Shown here: one piece after another, positions 8,398 through 16,029 of the stretch
Numbering within the stretch: the stretch's first letter is position 1
Layout of the letters: each line of letters starts with the position of its first letter
NCBI RefSeq assembly: GCF_000613245.1
Contig: NZ_HG964937.1
Coordinates: 566,488 to 630,487, forward strand
Source: Mycobacterium asiaticum DSM 44297
GTDB taxonomy: Bacteria > Actinomycetota > Actinomycetes > Mycobacteriales > Mycobacteriaceae
Reading direction: 5' to 3'
DNA: 64,000 bases
Made by a program: the position numbers and the translations under genes
The notes under the pieces: generated by a model
What the model was told of the DNA's origin: nothing
Databases searched by the model: none
What the model saw: only the letters and a program-made list of their open reading frames with translations

Positions 8398-9839
8398 TGG
8401 CCACCCGGCGTATCCGCCCGTCCCGGCCGCTCGCCCCGCATGGGCTGCCCGGTCATCTGGTCGGTTTCGTGGAAGCCCTTCGTGCCAGCGGCATTTCGGT
8501 GGGGCCGTCGGAGACGGTGGACGCCGGCCGGGTGATGGCCACGCTGGGTCTGGGCGACCGCGAGGTGTTGCGGGAGGGCATCGCGTGTGCGGTGCTGCGC
8601 CGGCCGGATCACCGGGACACCTACGACGCGATGTTCGACCTGTGGTTCCCCGCCGCGCTGGGCGCCCGCGCAGTGGTGACCGACGACGATGCGGCCGGTG
8701 ACCCCGACGGCCTGCCGCCCGACGACGTCGAGGCGATGCGGCAGATGCTGCTGGATCTGCTGAACGAGAACCCCGAACTGGCCGACATGGACGAGCGGCT
8801 AGTGCGGATGATCGCCCGGATTGTTGAGGCCTACGGAAAATACAACTCCAGCCGGGGCCCGTCCTTCTCGTCTTATCAAGCGCTCAAGGCCATGGCGCTG
8901 GACGAATTGGAGGGCAAGCTGCTGGCGGGCCTGCTCGCACCCTACGGTGACGAACCCTCGCCCAGCCAGGAGCAGATCGCCAAGGCGCTTGCCGCGCAGA
9001 AGATCTCGCAGCTGCGCAGGATGGTCGATGCGGAGACGAAGCGGCGCACCGCCGAACAGTTGGGTCGCGACCACGTTCAGATGTACGGCATTCCCCAACT
9101 CTCGGAGAACGTCGAATTCCTGCGCGCGTCCGGTGACCAGTTGCGGCAGATGCGCCGGGTGGTTGCCCCGCTGGCGCGCACTCTGGCCACTCGGCTCGCT
9201 GCCCGGCGCCGTCGTTCCCGCGCGGGCACGATCGACCTGCGCAAGACGCTGCGCAAATCGATGTCCACCGGTGGCGTGCCGATCGACGTGGTTCTGAAGA
9301 AACCGCGCCCGGCGCGTCCGGAGTTGGTGGTGCTGTGCGATGTCTCGGGTTCGGTCGCCGGGTTCAGCCACTTCACCCTGTTGCTGGTACACGCACTGCG
9401 CCAACAGTTTTCGCGGGTGCGGGTGTTCGCGTTCATCGACACCACCGACGAGGTGACTCACATGTTCGGCCCGGAGGCCGACCTGGCCGTCGCGATCCAG
9501 CGGATCACCCGGGAGGCGGGCGTGTTCGCCCGGGACGGACACTCCGACTATGGCAACGCGTTCGTCTCGTTCGTGCAGGCCAACCCCAACGTGCTGTCGC
9601 CGCGCAGTTCACTGCTGGTACTCGGCGACGGGCGCACCAACTACCGCAACCCGGCCGTCGATGTGCTGGCCGACATGGTGACGGCCGCCCGGCACGCGCA
9701 CTGGCTCAACCCCGAGCCCAAACACCTTTGGGGTAGCGGGGATTCGGCGGTGCCGCGCTACGAAGAGGTCATCACGATGCACGAATGCCGGTCGGCCAAG
9801 CAGCTGGCGGCGGTGATCGACCAGCTACTGCCGGTCTGA
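8397..9839 (+). CDS. VWA-domain protein (CoxE-like), MoxR partner
   Basis: 480 residues, like H37Rv Rv2425c. The N-terminal two thirds (to about 290) are helical and charged, ending in a basic stretch (RLAARRRRSRAGTIDLRKTL). The C-terminal part is a von Willebrand A domain with a MIDAS DxSxS motif, VVLCDVSGSVAG, and a later LVLGDGRTNYRNP strand. CoxE-type proteins pair with MoxR ATPases in metallo-enzyme maturation. The one-base overlap with the upstream ATPase implies stoichiometric production. The substrate cannot be deduced from the neighbours. Confidence 0.88.
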   Translation: MATRRIRPSRPLAPHGLPGHLVGFVEALRASGISVGPSETVDAGRVMATLGLGDREVLREGIACAVLRRPDHRDTYDAMFDLWFPAALGARAVVTDDDAAGDPDGLPPDDVEAMRQMLLDLLNENPELADMDERLVRMIARIVEAYGKYNSSRGPSFSSYQALKAMALDELEGKLLAGLLAPYGDEPSPSQEQIAKALAAQKISQLRRMVDAETKRRTAEQLGRDHVQMYGIPQLSENVEFLRASGDQLRQMRRVVAPLARTLATRLAARRRRSRAGTIDLRKTLRKSMSTGGVPIDVVLKKPRPARPELVVLCDVSGSVAGFSHFTLLLVHALRQQFSRVRVFAFIDTTDEVTHMFGPEADLAVAIQRITREAGVFARDGHSDYGNAFVSFVQANPNVLSPRSSLLVLGDGRTNYRNPAVDVLADMVTAARHAHWLNPEPKHLWGSGDSAVPRYEEVITMHECRSAKQLAAVIDQLLPV

Positions 9840-9848
9840 CCGCGCGCC

Positions 9849-9902
9849 GAGCGTCACGCGAGTGTGGCGTTCGACGCCCAGCGCCACGCCAGCGTGACGC
9901 TC
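9849..9902. terminator. long inverted repeat between convergent genes, probable bidirectional terminator
   Basis: GAGCGTCACGC at 9849-9859 is a perfect inverted copy of GCGTGACGCTC at 9892-9902, and the inner arms (GTGTGGCG and CGCCACGC) pair with one mismatch, giving a stem of about 21 bp around a 12-nt loop. It sits between the VWA gene on plus and the methyltransferase on minus, so it could stop both transcripts. No T-tract follows, as is usual in mycobacteria. The repeat wording recurs as an intergenic repeat in mycobacterial genomes, from memory. Confidence 0.55.
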
Positions 9903-9924
9903 GCCGCTGGGGCAAGCGCGCCAG

Positions 9925-10971
9925 TCAGCGGGTCTTGCGGAACACCAGCCAAGACATCTCGATCGGGCTGTCCTCACGTCCCACCGGGAAGATGTCGAGC
10001 CCGCTGACCCAGTCGGCGTACCAGCTGGTGGGCGGCCAAGCGCCGGGCGGAAGGTGCGCTTTCTCATACTCGTACACCGAGTCCTCGCCTACCAGCTCGA
10101 GCGGCAACCCGGCCACCGCGCTGGATAGTTCCGCTCTGGTGAACATGCTGGTGTACGCCTGCTGACCGAATTCGCGTGCCACGGCGTCAAGTTCGTAACC
10201 GTGGCGGGGTAGGAACGCATTGAACACCAACCGGCCGCCCGAGCCCAGGCAGTGCGCTGCGAGTTCGAACAGGCCACGCAACTGCTCGGTGGTGCGGAAA
10301 TCGGACACCACCTCAGACAGCAAGATCAGTTGATAATCCTGTCGCAGATCTTCTGTCGTCTCGAAGACGTTGCGCACGATCACTCGCAGATCCAGCGCAT
10401 CCCGCTGGGCCTCGGCCCGGATGATCTCGGCGAATTTCGGAGTCATCTCCACCACGTCAACGGGATGGCCGCGCCTTGCCAGCGGAAGGGCGTTGCGTCC
10501 GGTGCCCGCACCGATATCGAGCACCGGATGCGCGCTGGGGTCCGCGGCTTCGTTGGCCAGGGCCCACACCCTCGCGTCGGGTTCGGTGCCGAAAAGCGGC
10601 GGCTCGCGGGTGCTGACCCAGTTGTCATAGGCTTCGGCGACGCTGAACCAGCGTGCGCTCACTTGATAGTGCAAAGTTGGGCCGACCGGGGCGTTGTAGG
10701 AGATGACGATGTTGGATCGGTGGGAAATGGAATACGCCTCGGTCAACTGGGTCTGCAGCACGGTGCGCAGATGGGCGATTTCCTCGTCATTGAACTTCCT
10801 GCCCACGCCCGCGAAGATGCCACTGCACATCTCGACGTACTCGTCGAGCATGCTTGGGACGGCGGGCAGCGAAATCTCCCCGGTGACCACCGAGCGGGTG
10901 TACAGGCGCCGGGTCATGGCGTCTTTCCACGCTTTGGCCTGATCTACCGAGCTCAACGGCGCATCTTCCAC
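9925..10971 (-). CDS. SAM-dependent class I methyltransferase
   Basis: 348 residues from GTG 10971 (GTGGAAGATGCG), with an AGAAGAAG purine stretch upstream. A longer open frame upstream runs through nadD and is rejected. The N-terminal 150 residues are of unrecognised type. The methyltransferase core starts with motif I VLDIGAGTGRNALPLARRG, followed by an acidic residue in VVEMTPKF, post I/II DLRVIVRNVFE and LILLSEVVSDF, consistent with a Rossmann SAM-binding fold. The acceptor is unknown. It is divergent from nadD and occupies the place where H37Rv has Rv2422-Rv2424c, so it may be lineage-specific. Confidence 0.72.
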   Translation of the reverse strand: MEDAPLSSVDQAKAWKDAMTRRLYTRSVVTGEISLPAVPSMLDEYVEMCSGIFAGVGRKFNDEEIAHLRTVLQTQLTEAYSISHRSNIVISYNAPVGPTLHYQVSARWFSVAEAYDNWVSTREPPLFGTEPDARVWALANEAADPSAHPVLDIGAGTGRNALPLARRGHPVDVVEMTPKFAEIIRAEAQRDALDLRVIVRNVFETTEDLRQDYQLILLSEVVSDFRTTEQLRGLFELAAHCLGSGGRLVFNAFLPRHGYELDAVAREFGQQAYTSMFTRAELSSAVAGLPLELVGEDSVYEYEKAHLPPGAWPPTSWYADWVSGLDIFPVGREDSPIEMSWLVFRKTR

Positions 10972-11116
10972 AGATCTTCTTCTACACGATCTGTTGGGTT
11001 GCCGCCGAGCATTGCGCCAGGATGACGGATGCACGTCGATACTGTGACCAGCAGGAAGCCGTTGCCGCGAAACTGTGTGCATTCCTCGAGCTGTAATGCC
11101 TGATCGCAGCCTCCAG

Positions 11117-11122
11117 TAAGCT
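11117..11122 (+). promoter_or_regulatory. candidate -10 element of the nadD operon
   Basis: TAAGCT matches TANNNT and ends 8 nt before the nadD ATG at 11131; no Shine-Dalgarno sequence is seen. A leaderless transcript starting at or near the ATG is therefore plausible for the five-gene operon. Inferred from spacing. Confidence 0.35.
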
Positions 11123-11130
11123 GGCAAACC

Positions 11131-11793
11131 ATGCAAAAGCAGCGCCGGTTGGGAGTTATGGGTGGGACGTTCGATCCCATCCATTACGGCCATCTGGTCG
11201 CTGCCAGCGAGGTGGCTGACAAGTTCAAGCTCGACGAAGTCGTTTTCGTGCCCAGCGGCCAACCCTGGCAGAAGGATCGCCAGGTCTCGGCCGCCGAGGA
11301 CCGTTACCTGATGACGGTGATCGCCACCGCCTCCAACCCGCGCTTCTCGGTGAGCAGGGTCGACATCGACCGCGGCGGTCCTACCTATACCAAGGACACG
11401 CTGCGCGACCTGCACACCCTCAACCCGGATGCCGAGCTGTACTTCATCACCGGTGCCGACGCGCTGGCCTCCATCCTGTCCTGGCAGGGCTGGGAGGAAC
11501 TCTTCGGCCTGGCCCGCTTCATCGGTGTCAGCCGTCCGGGCTACGAGCTGCGCAACGACCACATCATCGAGGCCATCGGTGAACTCGCCGAGGGCACCCT
11601 GACGCTGTACGAAATCCCCGCGTTGGCCATCTCGTCGACCGACTGCCGGCGGCGGGCGCACGAGCGTCGACCGCTGTGGTACCTGATGCCCGACGGCGTC
11701 GTGCAGTACGTCTCCAAGCGACGTCTCTACCGGACTCCCGAGAGGAGCGAGAATCCGGCCGCCCCCAGCCTGGCCGCCGGCAACAGCACATGA
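11131..11793 (+). CDS. nadD: nicotinate-nucleotide adenylyltransferase
   Basis: 220 residues. It adenylates nicotinic acid mononucleotide to deamido-NAD. The nucleotidyltransferase signature [11 protein letters not shown] lies at about residues 10-20, and the late [10 protein letters not shown] segment corresponds to the ISSTxIR motif. Length is close to H37Rv NadD (Rv2421c). It is the first gene of an operon: its stop overlaps the rsfS ATG in ATGA at 11790-11793. The same order nadD-rsfS is widespread in bacteria. Confidence 0.95.
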   Translation: MQKQRRLGVMGGTFDPIHYGHLVAASEVADKFKLDEVVFVPSGQPWQKDRQVSAAEDRYLMTVIATASNPRFSVSRVDIDRGGPTYTKDTLRDLHTLNPDAELYFITGADALASILSWQGWEELFGLARFIGVSRPGYELRNDHIIEAIGELAEGTLTLYEIPALAISSTDCRRRAHERRPLWYLMPDGVVQYVSKRRLYRTPERSENPAAPSLAAGNST

Positions 11794-12173
11794 GCGCAAA
11801 TCAGGAAGCGATCGACATGGCCACGGTGGCCGCCACCGCGGCGGCCTCGAAATTGGCCGATGATGTTCTCGTCATCGACGTCTCTGGCCAACTGGTCATC
11901 ACCGACTGCTTCGTCATCGCCTCGGCGTCCAACGAACGGCAGGTCAATGCGATCGTCGACGAGGTCGAGGAAAAGATGCGCCAGGCGGGCTACAAACCGG
12001 CCCGACGCGAGGGGGCCCGCGAGGGCCGTTGGACGCTGCTCGACTACCGCGACATCGTCGTGCACATCCAGCACCAGGATGACCGCAACTTCTACGCGCT
12101 GGACCGGCTGTGGAGCGACTGCCCGATAGTGCCAGTGGACCTGGGCGACGTACCCAAGGCGGCCCCGGAATGA
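11790..12173 (+). CDS. rsfS: ribosomal silencing factor RsfS
   Basis: 127 residues from ATG 11790, which overlaps the nadD stop; the longer frame to 11676 is an overlap artefact. DUF143/Iojap family: binds ribosomal protein uL14 on the 50S subunit and blocks subunit joining in stationary or nutrient-limited cells. Family wording is visible in [37 protein letters not shown] and [10 protein letters not shown]. Its stop overlaps the gpgP ATG (ATGA at 12170-12173). Confidence 0.93.
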   Translation: MSANQEAIDMATVAATAAASKLADDVLVIDVSGQLVITDCFVIASASNERQVNAIVDEVEEKMRQAGYKPARREGAREGRWTLLDYRDIVVHIQHQDDRNFYALDRLWSDCPIVPVDLGDVPKAAPE

Positions 12174-12841
12174 CGGTGCGCCGGTTGGTGATGTTGCGCC
12201 ACGGCCAGACCGATTACAACCTCGGCAGCCGCATGCAGGGCCAACTCGACACGGACCTGAGCGAGCTGGGTCGCGCCCAGGCCGTCGCGGCGGCCGAGGT
12301 GCTGGGCAAGCTCCAGCCGCTGCTGATCCTGTCGTCTGATCTGCGGCGGGCCTATGACACGGCGGTCAAGCTCGGGGAGCGCACCGGTATGCAGGTCCGG
12401 GTGGATGCCCGGCTGCGGGAGACGCACCTTGGTGATTGGCAGGGCATGACCCATGCCCAGATTGATGCCGAAGCGCCGGGCGCCCGGCTGGCCTGGCGCG
12501 AGGATGCCACCTGGGCACCGCACGGTGGCGAGAGCAGGGTGGACGTGGCCGCGCGGAGTGTGCCGCTGGTGAGCGAGCTGGTTGCCGCGGCACCGGAGTG
12601 GGGCGGACCGGGCGAGCCGGAACGGCCGGTCGTGCTGGTCGCGCACGGCGGGCTGATCGCGGCGTTGTCCGCCGGCCTGTTGAGGTTGCCGGTGGGCAAC
12701 TGGCCGATCCTGGGCGGATTGGGCAACGCCAGTTGGGTACAGCTTTCCGGCCATTCCGCCCTGGGCGCGGACTTCGACGCCATCCGGTGGCGTTTGGACG
12801 TGTGGAACGCGTCGGCGCAGGTGTCCAACGATGTCCTCTGA
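12170..12841 (+). CDS. gpgP: glucosyl-3-phosphoglycerate phosphatase
   Basis: 223 residues from ATG 12170, the length of H37Rv Rv2419c. Histidine phosphatase superfamily: the catalytic RHG is at residues 10-12 ([10 protein letters not shown]), an [10 protein letters not shown] segment carries the acidic residue, and the second catalytic His is in [12 protein letters not shown]. In M. tuberculosis this enzyme removes the phosphate from glucosyl-3-phosphoglycerate to give glucosylglycerate, the primer of methylglucose lipopolysaccharide. Adjacent octT acts later in the same pathway. Assignment among histidine phosphatases rests on synteny and length as well as motifs. Confidence 0.9.
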   Translation: MTVRRLVMLRHGQTDYNLGSRMQGQLDTDLSELGRAQAVAAAEVLGKLQPLLILSSDLRRAYDTAVKLGERTGMQVRVDARLRETHLGDWQGMTHAQIDAEAPGARLAWREDATWAPHGGESRVDVAARSVPLVSELVAAAPEWGGPGEPERPVVLVAHGGLIAALSAGLLRLPVGNWPILGGLGNASWVQLSGHSALGADFDAIRWRLDVWNASAQVSNDVL

Positions 12842-13586
12842 GCCCGGTCGCGAGGCACGGCCCGTACTACTGATCTTCGCCGACTCGCTGTCCTATTACG
12901 GGCCCACCGGGGGGCTGCCCGCCGACGATGCGCGGATCTGGCCGAATATTGTTGCCTCCCAATTGGACTGGGATGTCGAACTGATCGGGCGGATCGGCTG
13001 GACCTGCCGCGATGTGTGGTGGGCGGCAACCCAGGACCCTCGGGCCTGGGCGGCGCTGCCCAAGGCCGGTGCGGTGATCTTTGCGACCAGCGGAATGGAT
13101 TCCCTGCCGTCGGTGTGGCCCACCGCGCTGCGCGAGCTGATCCGCTATGTCCGGCCGCCCTGGCTGCGGCGGTGGGTCCGGGACGGCTACGGTTGGCTGC
13201 AGCCGCGGTTTTCGCCGATCGCTCGGCCGGCGTTGCCGCCCCATCTGACCGCCGAATACCTCGAACAGACCCGTGCTGCAATCGATTTCAATCGGCCAGG
13301 CATCCCGATCGTGGCATCGCTGCCGTCGGTACACATCGCCGAGACGTACGGTAAGGCGCATCAGGGCCGCGCGGGCACCGTCGCGGCGATCACCGCATGG
13401 GCTCAAGCCCACAACGTTCCGCTGGTGGACCTCAAAGCCGCTGTCGGCGAGGAGATCATGAGCGGGCGAGGCAACCCTGACGGCATTCACTGGAACTTCG
13501 AGGCACACCAGGCGGTCGCGGAGCTGATGCTCAAGGCGCTGGCCGAAGCTTTGCAGTCCGGCACCACGCAGGAGCGGCGCCATTGA
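12831..13586 (+). CDS. octT: diglucosylglycerate octanoyltransferase
   Basis: 251 residues with an SGNH-hydrolase pattern: the first block is [10 protein letters not shown] (Ser19 likely nucleophile) and the last block NPDGIHWN supplies Asp and His. It matches H37Rv Rv2418c by position. OctT was shown in M. tuberculosis to transfer octanoate to diglucosylglycerate in methylglucose lipopolysaccharide synthesis. The ATG at 12831 overlaps the end of gpgP by 11 nt and the stop overlaps the degV TTG, so the operon is fully interlocked. Cytosolic; no signal peptide seen. Confidence 0.85.
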   Translation: MSSEPGREARPVLLIFADSLSYYGPTGGLPADDARIWPNIVASQLDWDVELIGRIGWTCRDVWWAATQDPRAWAALPKAGAVIFATSGMDSLPSVWPTALRELIRYVRPPWLRRWVRDGYGWLQPRFSPIARPALPPHLTAEYLEQTRAAIDFNRPGIPIVASLPSVHIAETYGKAHQGRAGTVAAITAWAQAHNVPLVDLKAAVGEEIMSGRGNPDGIHWNFEAHQAVAELMLKALAEALQSGTTQERRH

Positions 13587-14413
13587 CCGTCCAGGTGGTC
13601 ACTGATAGCGCCTCGCGGCTGCCGGCCGAATTGCGGGACCGGTGGGGCATTCGCGAAGTGCCCCTGCACATCTTGCTCGATGATGCCGACCTACGCGACG
13701 GCGTCGATGACATCCCCGAGGACATCCACAAGCGCCATGCGACCACGGCGGCGGCCACCCCGGCCGATCTGAGCGCCGTTTACCAGCAGGCCCTGGCCGA
13801 TAGCGACGGCGACGGCGTTGTGGCAGTACATATTTCGTCGGGCCTGTCTGGAACATACCGCCTGGCGGAACGCGTCGCCGGGGATTTCGGTGTTGCGGTA
13901 CGGGTCGTCGATTCCAAATCGACGGCGATGGGCACCGGTTTCGCGGTGCTGACCGCCGCCGAGGCCGCGTCGGCCGGCGGCGACTTGGACGCCGTCACCA
14001 AGGCCGCGACCGCCGCTGTCGACCGCACGCACGCGTACATGGTCGTGCAACGGTTGGACAACCTGCGGCGCAGCGGACGGATTGGCGGGGCCAAGGCCTG
14101 GCTGGGTACCGCACTCGCCCTCAAACCACTGCTGCATATCGAAGACGGCAAACTCGTTCTGGCGCAACGAATAAGAACAGCCAAGGGAGCTGTCGCTGCG
14201 CTGATCGACCAGATCTGTGCGGTGGTGGGGGAGCGCTCCGCGGCGCTGGCCGTCCACCACGTCGGTAACCACGGCGGCGCACAGGAGTTGGCGGCGGAAC
14301 TGGCCGAACGGTTGCCGGGCTGTGATCCCGCGATCGTGACGCCGTTGGGTCCGGTGCTCGCGGTGCACGTCGGTGCCGGCGCGCTGGCAGTGTGCCTGCA
14401 GCTCGCGGAATGA
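13583..14413 (+). CDS. DegV family fatty-acid-binding protein
   Basis: 276 residues starting at TTG 13583 in the overlap TTGA with octT, with GGAG 8 nt upstream at 13571-13574. Family signatures: [12 protein letters not shown] at the N-terminus, [13 protein letters not shown], and [12 protein letters not shown]. DegV proteins bind a single fatty acid between two domains and in Gram-positives feed exogenous fatty acids to a kinase. Like H37Rv Rv2417c. Next to octT it might supply or sense an acyl chain, which is inference. The gene ends 11 nt from the convergent PE gene, where the conserved gene order breaks. Confidence 0.88.
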   Translation: MTVQVVTDSASRLPAELRDRWGIREVPLHILLDDADLRDGVDDIPEDIHKRHATTAAATPADLSAVYQQALADSDGDGVVAVHISSGLSGTYRLAERVAGDFGVAVRVVDSKSTAMGTGFAVLTAAEAASAGGDLDAVTKAATAAVDRTHAYMVVQRLDNLRRSGRIGGAKAWLGTALALKPLLHIEDGKLVLAQRIRTAKGAVAALIDQICAVVGERSAALAVHHVGNHGGAQELAAELAERLPGCDPAIVTPLGPVLAVHVGAGALAVCLQLAE

Positions 14414-14424
14414 CGTTTAGGAGC

Positions 14425-15951
14425 TCAGATCTGGCGGTCGAAGACCGTCGTACCTACCGCGTCGTTGTTCCAGATGTAAATGGGCAACTGTGAGAAGGGG
14501 TAGGACCCGGTGTTGAAGACGTAGAAGTTGTTGGCCGTCGGCGATGCAACGACGAATGGGGTGTGGTCCGCGGTGACTGTCTGGGTGTAGAGCGGCACGC
14601 CGTTGATCGTGGAGACGGTGATGACTGTTCCGGCGGGCAGGTGGTTGCCGATGGCCAGGCCCGGGACCAATGATTGCGGGATGGCTCCCAGCTCGCCCCC
14701 GGAATCGATGAATGCGCCTAGAGTTTGCGGCAATTCGTTGTTGATCTGCACTTGAACGACGGTTCTCGGGGCTCCGTCCATCTCGACAATGGGGGGGAGT
14801 GGATTGGGTCCGAATTCCAGCATGCCGCGAGGAAGGTTGATCAACACTCCCTCATTCATGTTGCCCGGCAACGCGGCGGTCACTGGGCTGCTGAACGGAA
14901 AATCGTTGTTGGGTCCCACGCCCAGATAGGCGGGCAGCAACGAAACGTCTATCACGTTGCCCGGGGTATTCAAATACGCCGAGGTGGCCACCCCGACGGT
15001 GGTTGGTGCCGTGACGATTCCATTACCGAAATCCACGGTCGTCAGGTAGGTCTTGTAGTTGACGAATAGGGTCCCGCCGTAACTCACACTTCCCGTCCCG
15101 GTGGGCGTACCGAGGGTCGCCAAGTTCACGTACTGCGGCGGTACCACCAAGCCGCTGGCGCCGGAGTCGACGGTGACGGGCGCACCCGGTCCACCACCAA
15201 CCGAGATATTCAGAATCGGGCTGCCGTACTGGCCGGGATGGATCAATGTTTGATTCGGGCCCAGGGCCGTGCTGATCCCCGCGGTCCCGGGCAGTCCCAA
15301 CAGGCCGCCGCGACCGCCTGCACCGCCGATGCCACCCGGACCGCTGGCCCCGCCGGTACCGCCGATGCCGATCAAACCCGCGGACCCGCCGGCGCCACCC
15401 GGCATGCCGCCGTAAAGATTACGACCGCCTGCGCCGCCGTTGCCCAGCAATACACCGCCCGCGCCGCCGGTGCCGCCGGCCACCCCGTAGCGAACGCTGA
15501 CACCGCCGGTGCCACCGTTGCCAAATAGCCAGCCGCCGGCCCCACCGGGGGTTCCCACGCCCTGAGCCGTCGTGTATCCGTTGGCGCCGTCGCCGAACAG
15601 CGGGCGTCCGGTGAGCTGCAGGACGGGTTCGTTGACGAAGCGCGATGCGCCGGCAGCGAGCTGTTGAGCGACGGCGATTTCGGCGTTCGCATAGAGTTGT
15701 GCGGTCTCGAGCAGTCTGAGCACAACCTGCTCGTAGGACGTAGTGAACTGCCCGGCCGCCGCCTGATATTGCCGGCCGTGCTCGGCAAAGAACGCCGCCA
15801 GCTCGGCCGAGATTTCGTCGGCGCTGGCGGCTACCAGGCCGGTGGTGGGAACGGCTGCGGCCGCGTTGGCCGAGTACAGCGACGAGCCTATGCTTTCCAA
15901 AATCGTTGTCGCCGAGACAAATTGAGGAGGAGACACCACCAATTGCGACAC
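14425..15951 (-). CDS. PE-family protein with Gly-rich linker and C-terminal aspartic protease domain (PecA/PE_PGRS35-like)
   Basis: 508 residues from GTG 15951, preceded by GAAGGAGGG with 6-nt spacing. Residues 1-95 are a PE domain with the type VII secretion motif YxxxE (YANAE, about residue 87). A short PGRS-like linker of GGxGG repeats covers about 140-225. From about 230 to the end lies a pepsin-like domain with two DSG active-site loops, VTVDSGASGLVVPP and AFIDSGGELGAIP. This is the architecture of PecA (PE_PGRS35), which in M. marinum is an ESX-5-secreted surface protease that processes LipY and itself. It is at the downstream end of the mmpS-mmpL run on the same strand, so it could act on a PE-linked lipid enzyme of this locus (inference). 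Confidence 0.85.
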   Translation of the reverse strand: MSQLVVSPPQFVSATTILESIGSSLYSANAAAAVPTTGLVAASADEISAELAAFFAEHGRQYQAAAGQFTTSYEQVVLRLLETAQLYANAEIAVAQQLAAGASRFVNEPVLQLTGRPLFGDGANGYTTAQGVGTPGGAGGWLFGNGGTGGVSVRYGVAGGTGGAGGVLLGNGGAGGRNLYGGMPGGAGGSAGLIGIGGTGGASGPGGIGGAGGRGGLLGLPGTAGISTALGPNQTLIHPGQYGSPILNISVGGGPGAPVTVDSGASGLVVPPQYVNLATLGTPTGTGSVSYGGTLFVNYKTYLTTVDFGNGIVTAPTTVGVATSAYLNTPGNVIDVSLLPAYLGVGPNNDFPFSSPVTAALPGNMNEGVLINLPRGMLEFGPNPLPPIVEMDGAPRTVVQVQINNELPQTLGAFIDSGGELGAIPQSLVPGLAIGNHLPAGTVITVSTINGVPLYTQTVTADHTPFVVASPTANNFYVFNTGSYPFSQLPIYIWNNDAVGTTVFDRQI

Positions 15952-16029
15952 GCCGGGCCCTCCTTCGCCGATCCCTGACGAAGCGTACTGCGCGGCTGGG
16001 GCTCCTCGGCGGAGAATGGCGTAGTTTCG

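Noticed and set aside
9925..11799. 624-residue minus-strand frame covering the methyltransferase and nadD
   Set aside because: Its first half is antisense to nadD, which has clear catalytic motifs; only the part from GTG 10971 has methyltransferase content.
15270..15560. Repeats in the PE gene as a CRISPR array or tandem repeat element
   Set aside because: They are irregular GGxGG codons of a PGRS-like linker, with no constant repeat-spacer period.
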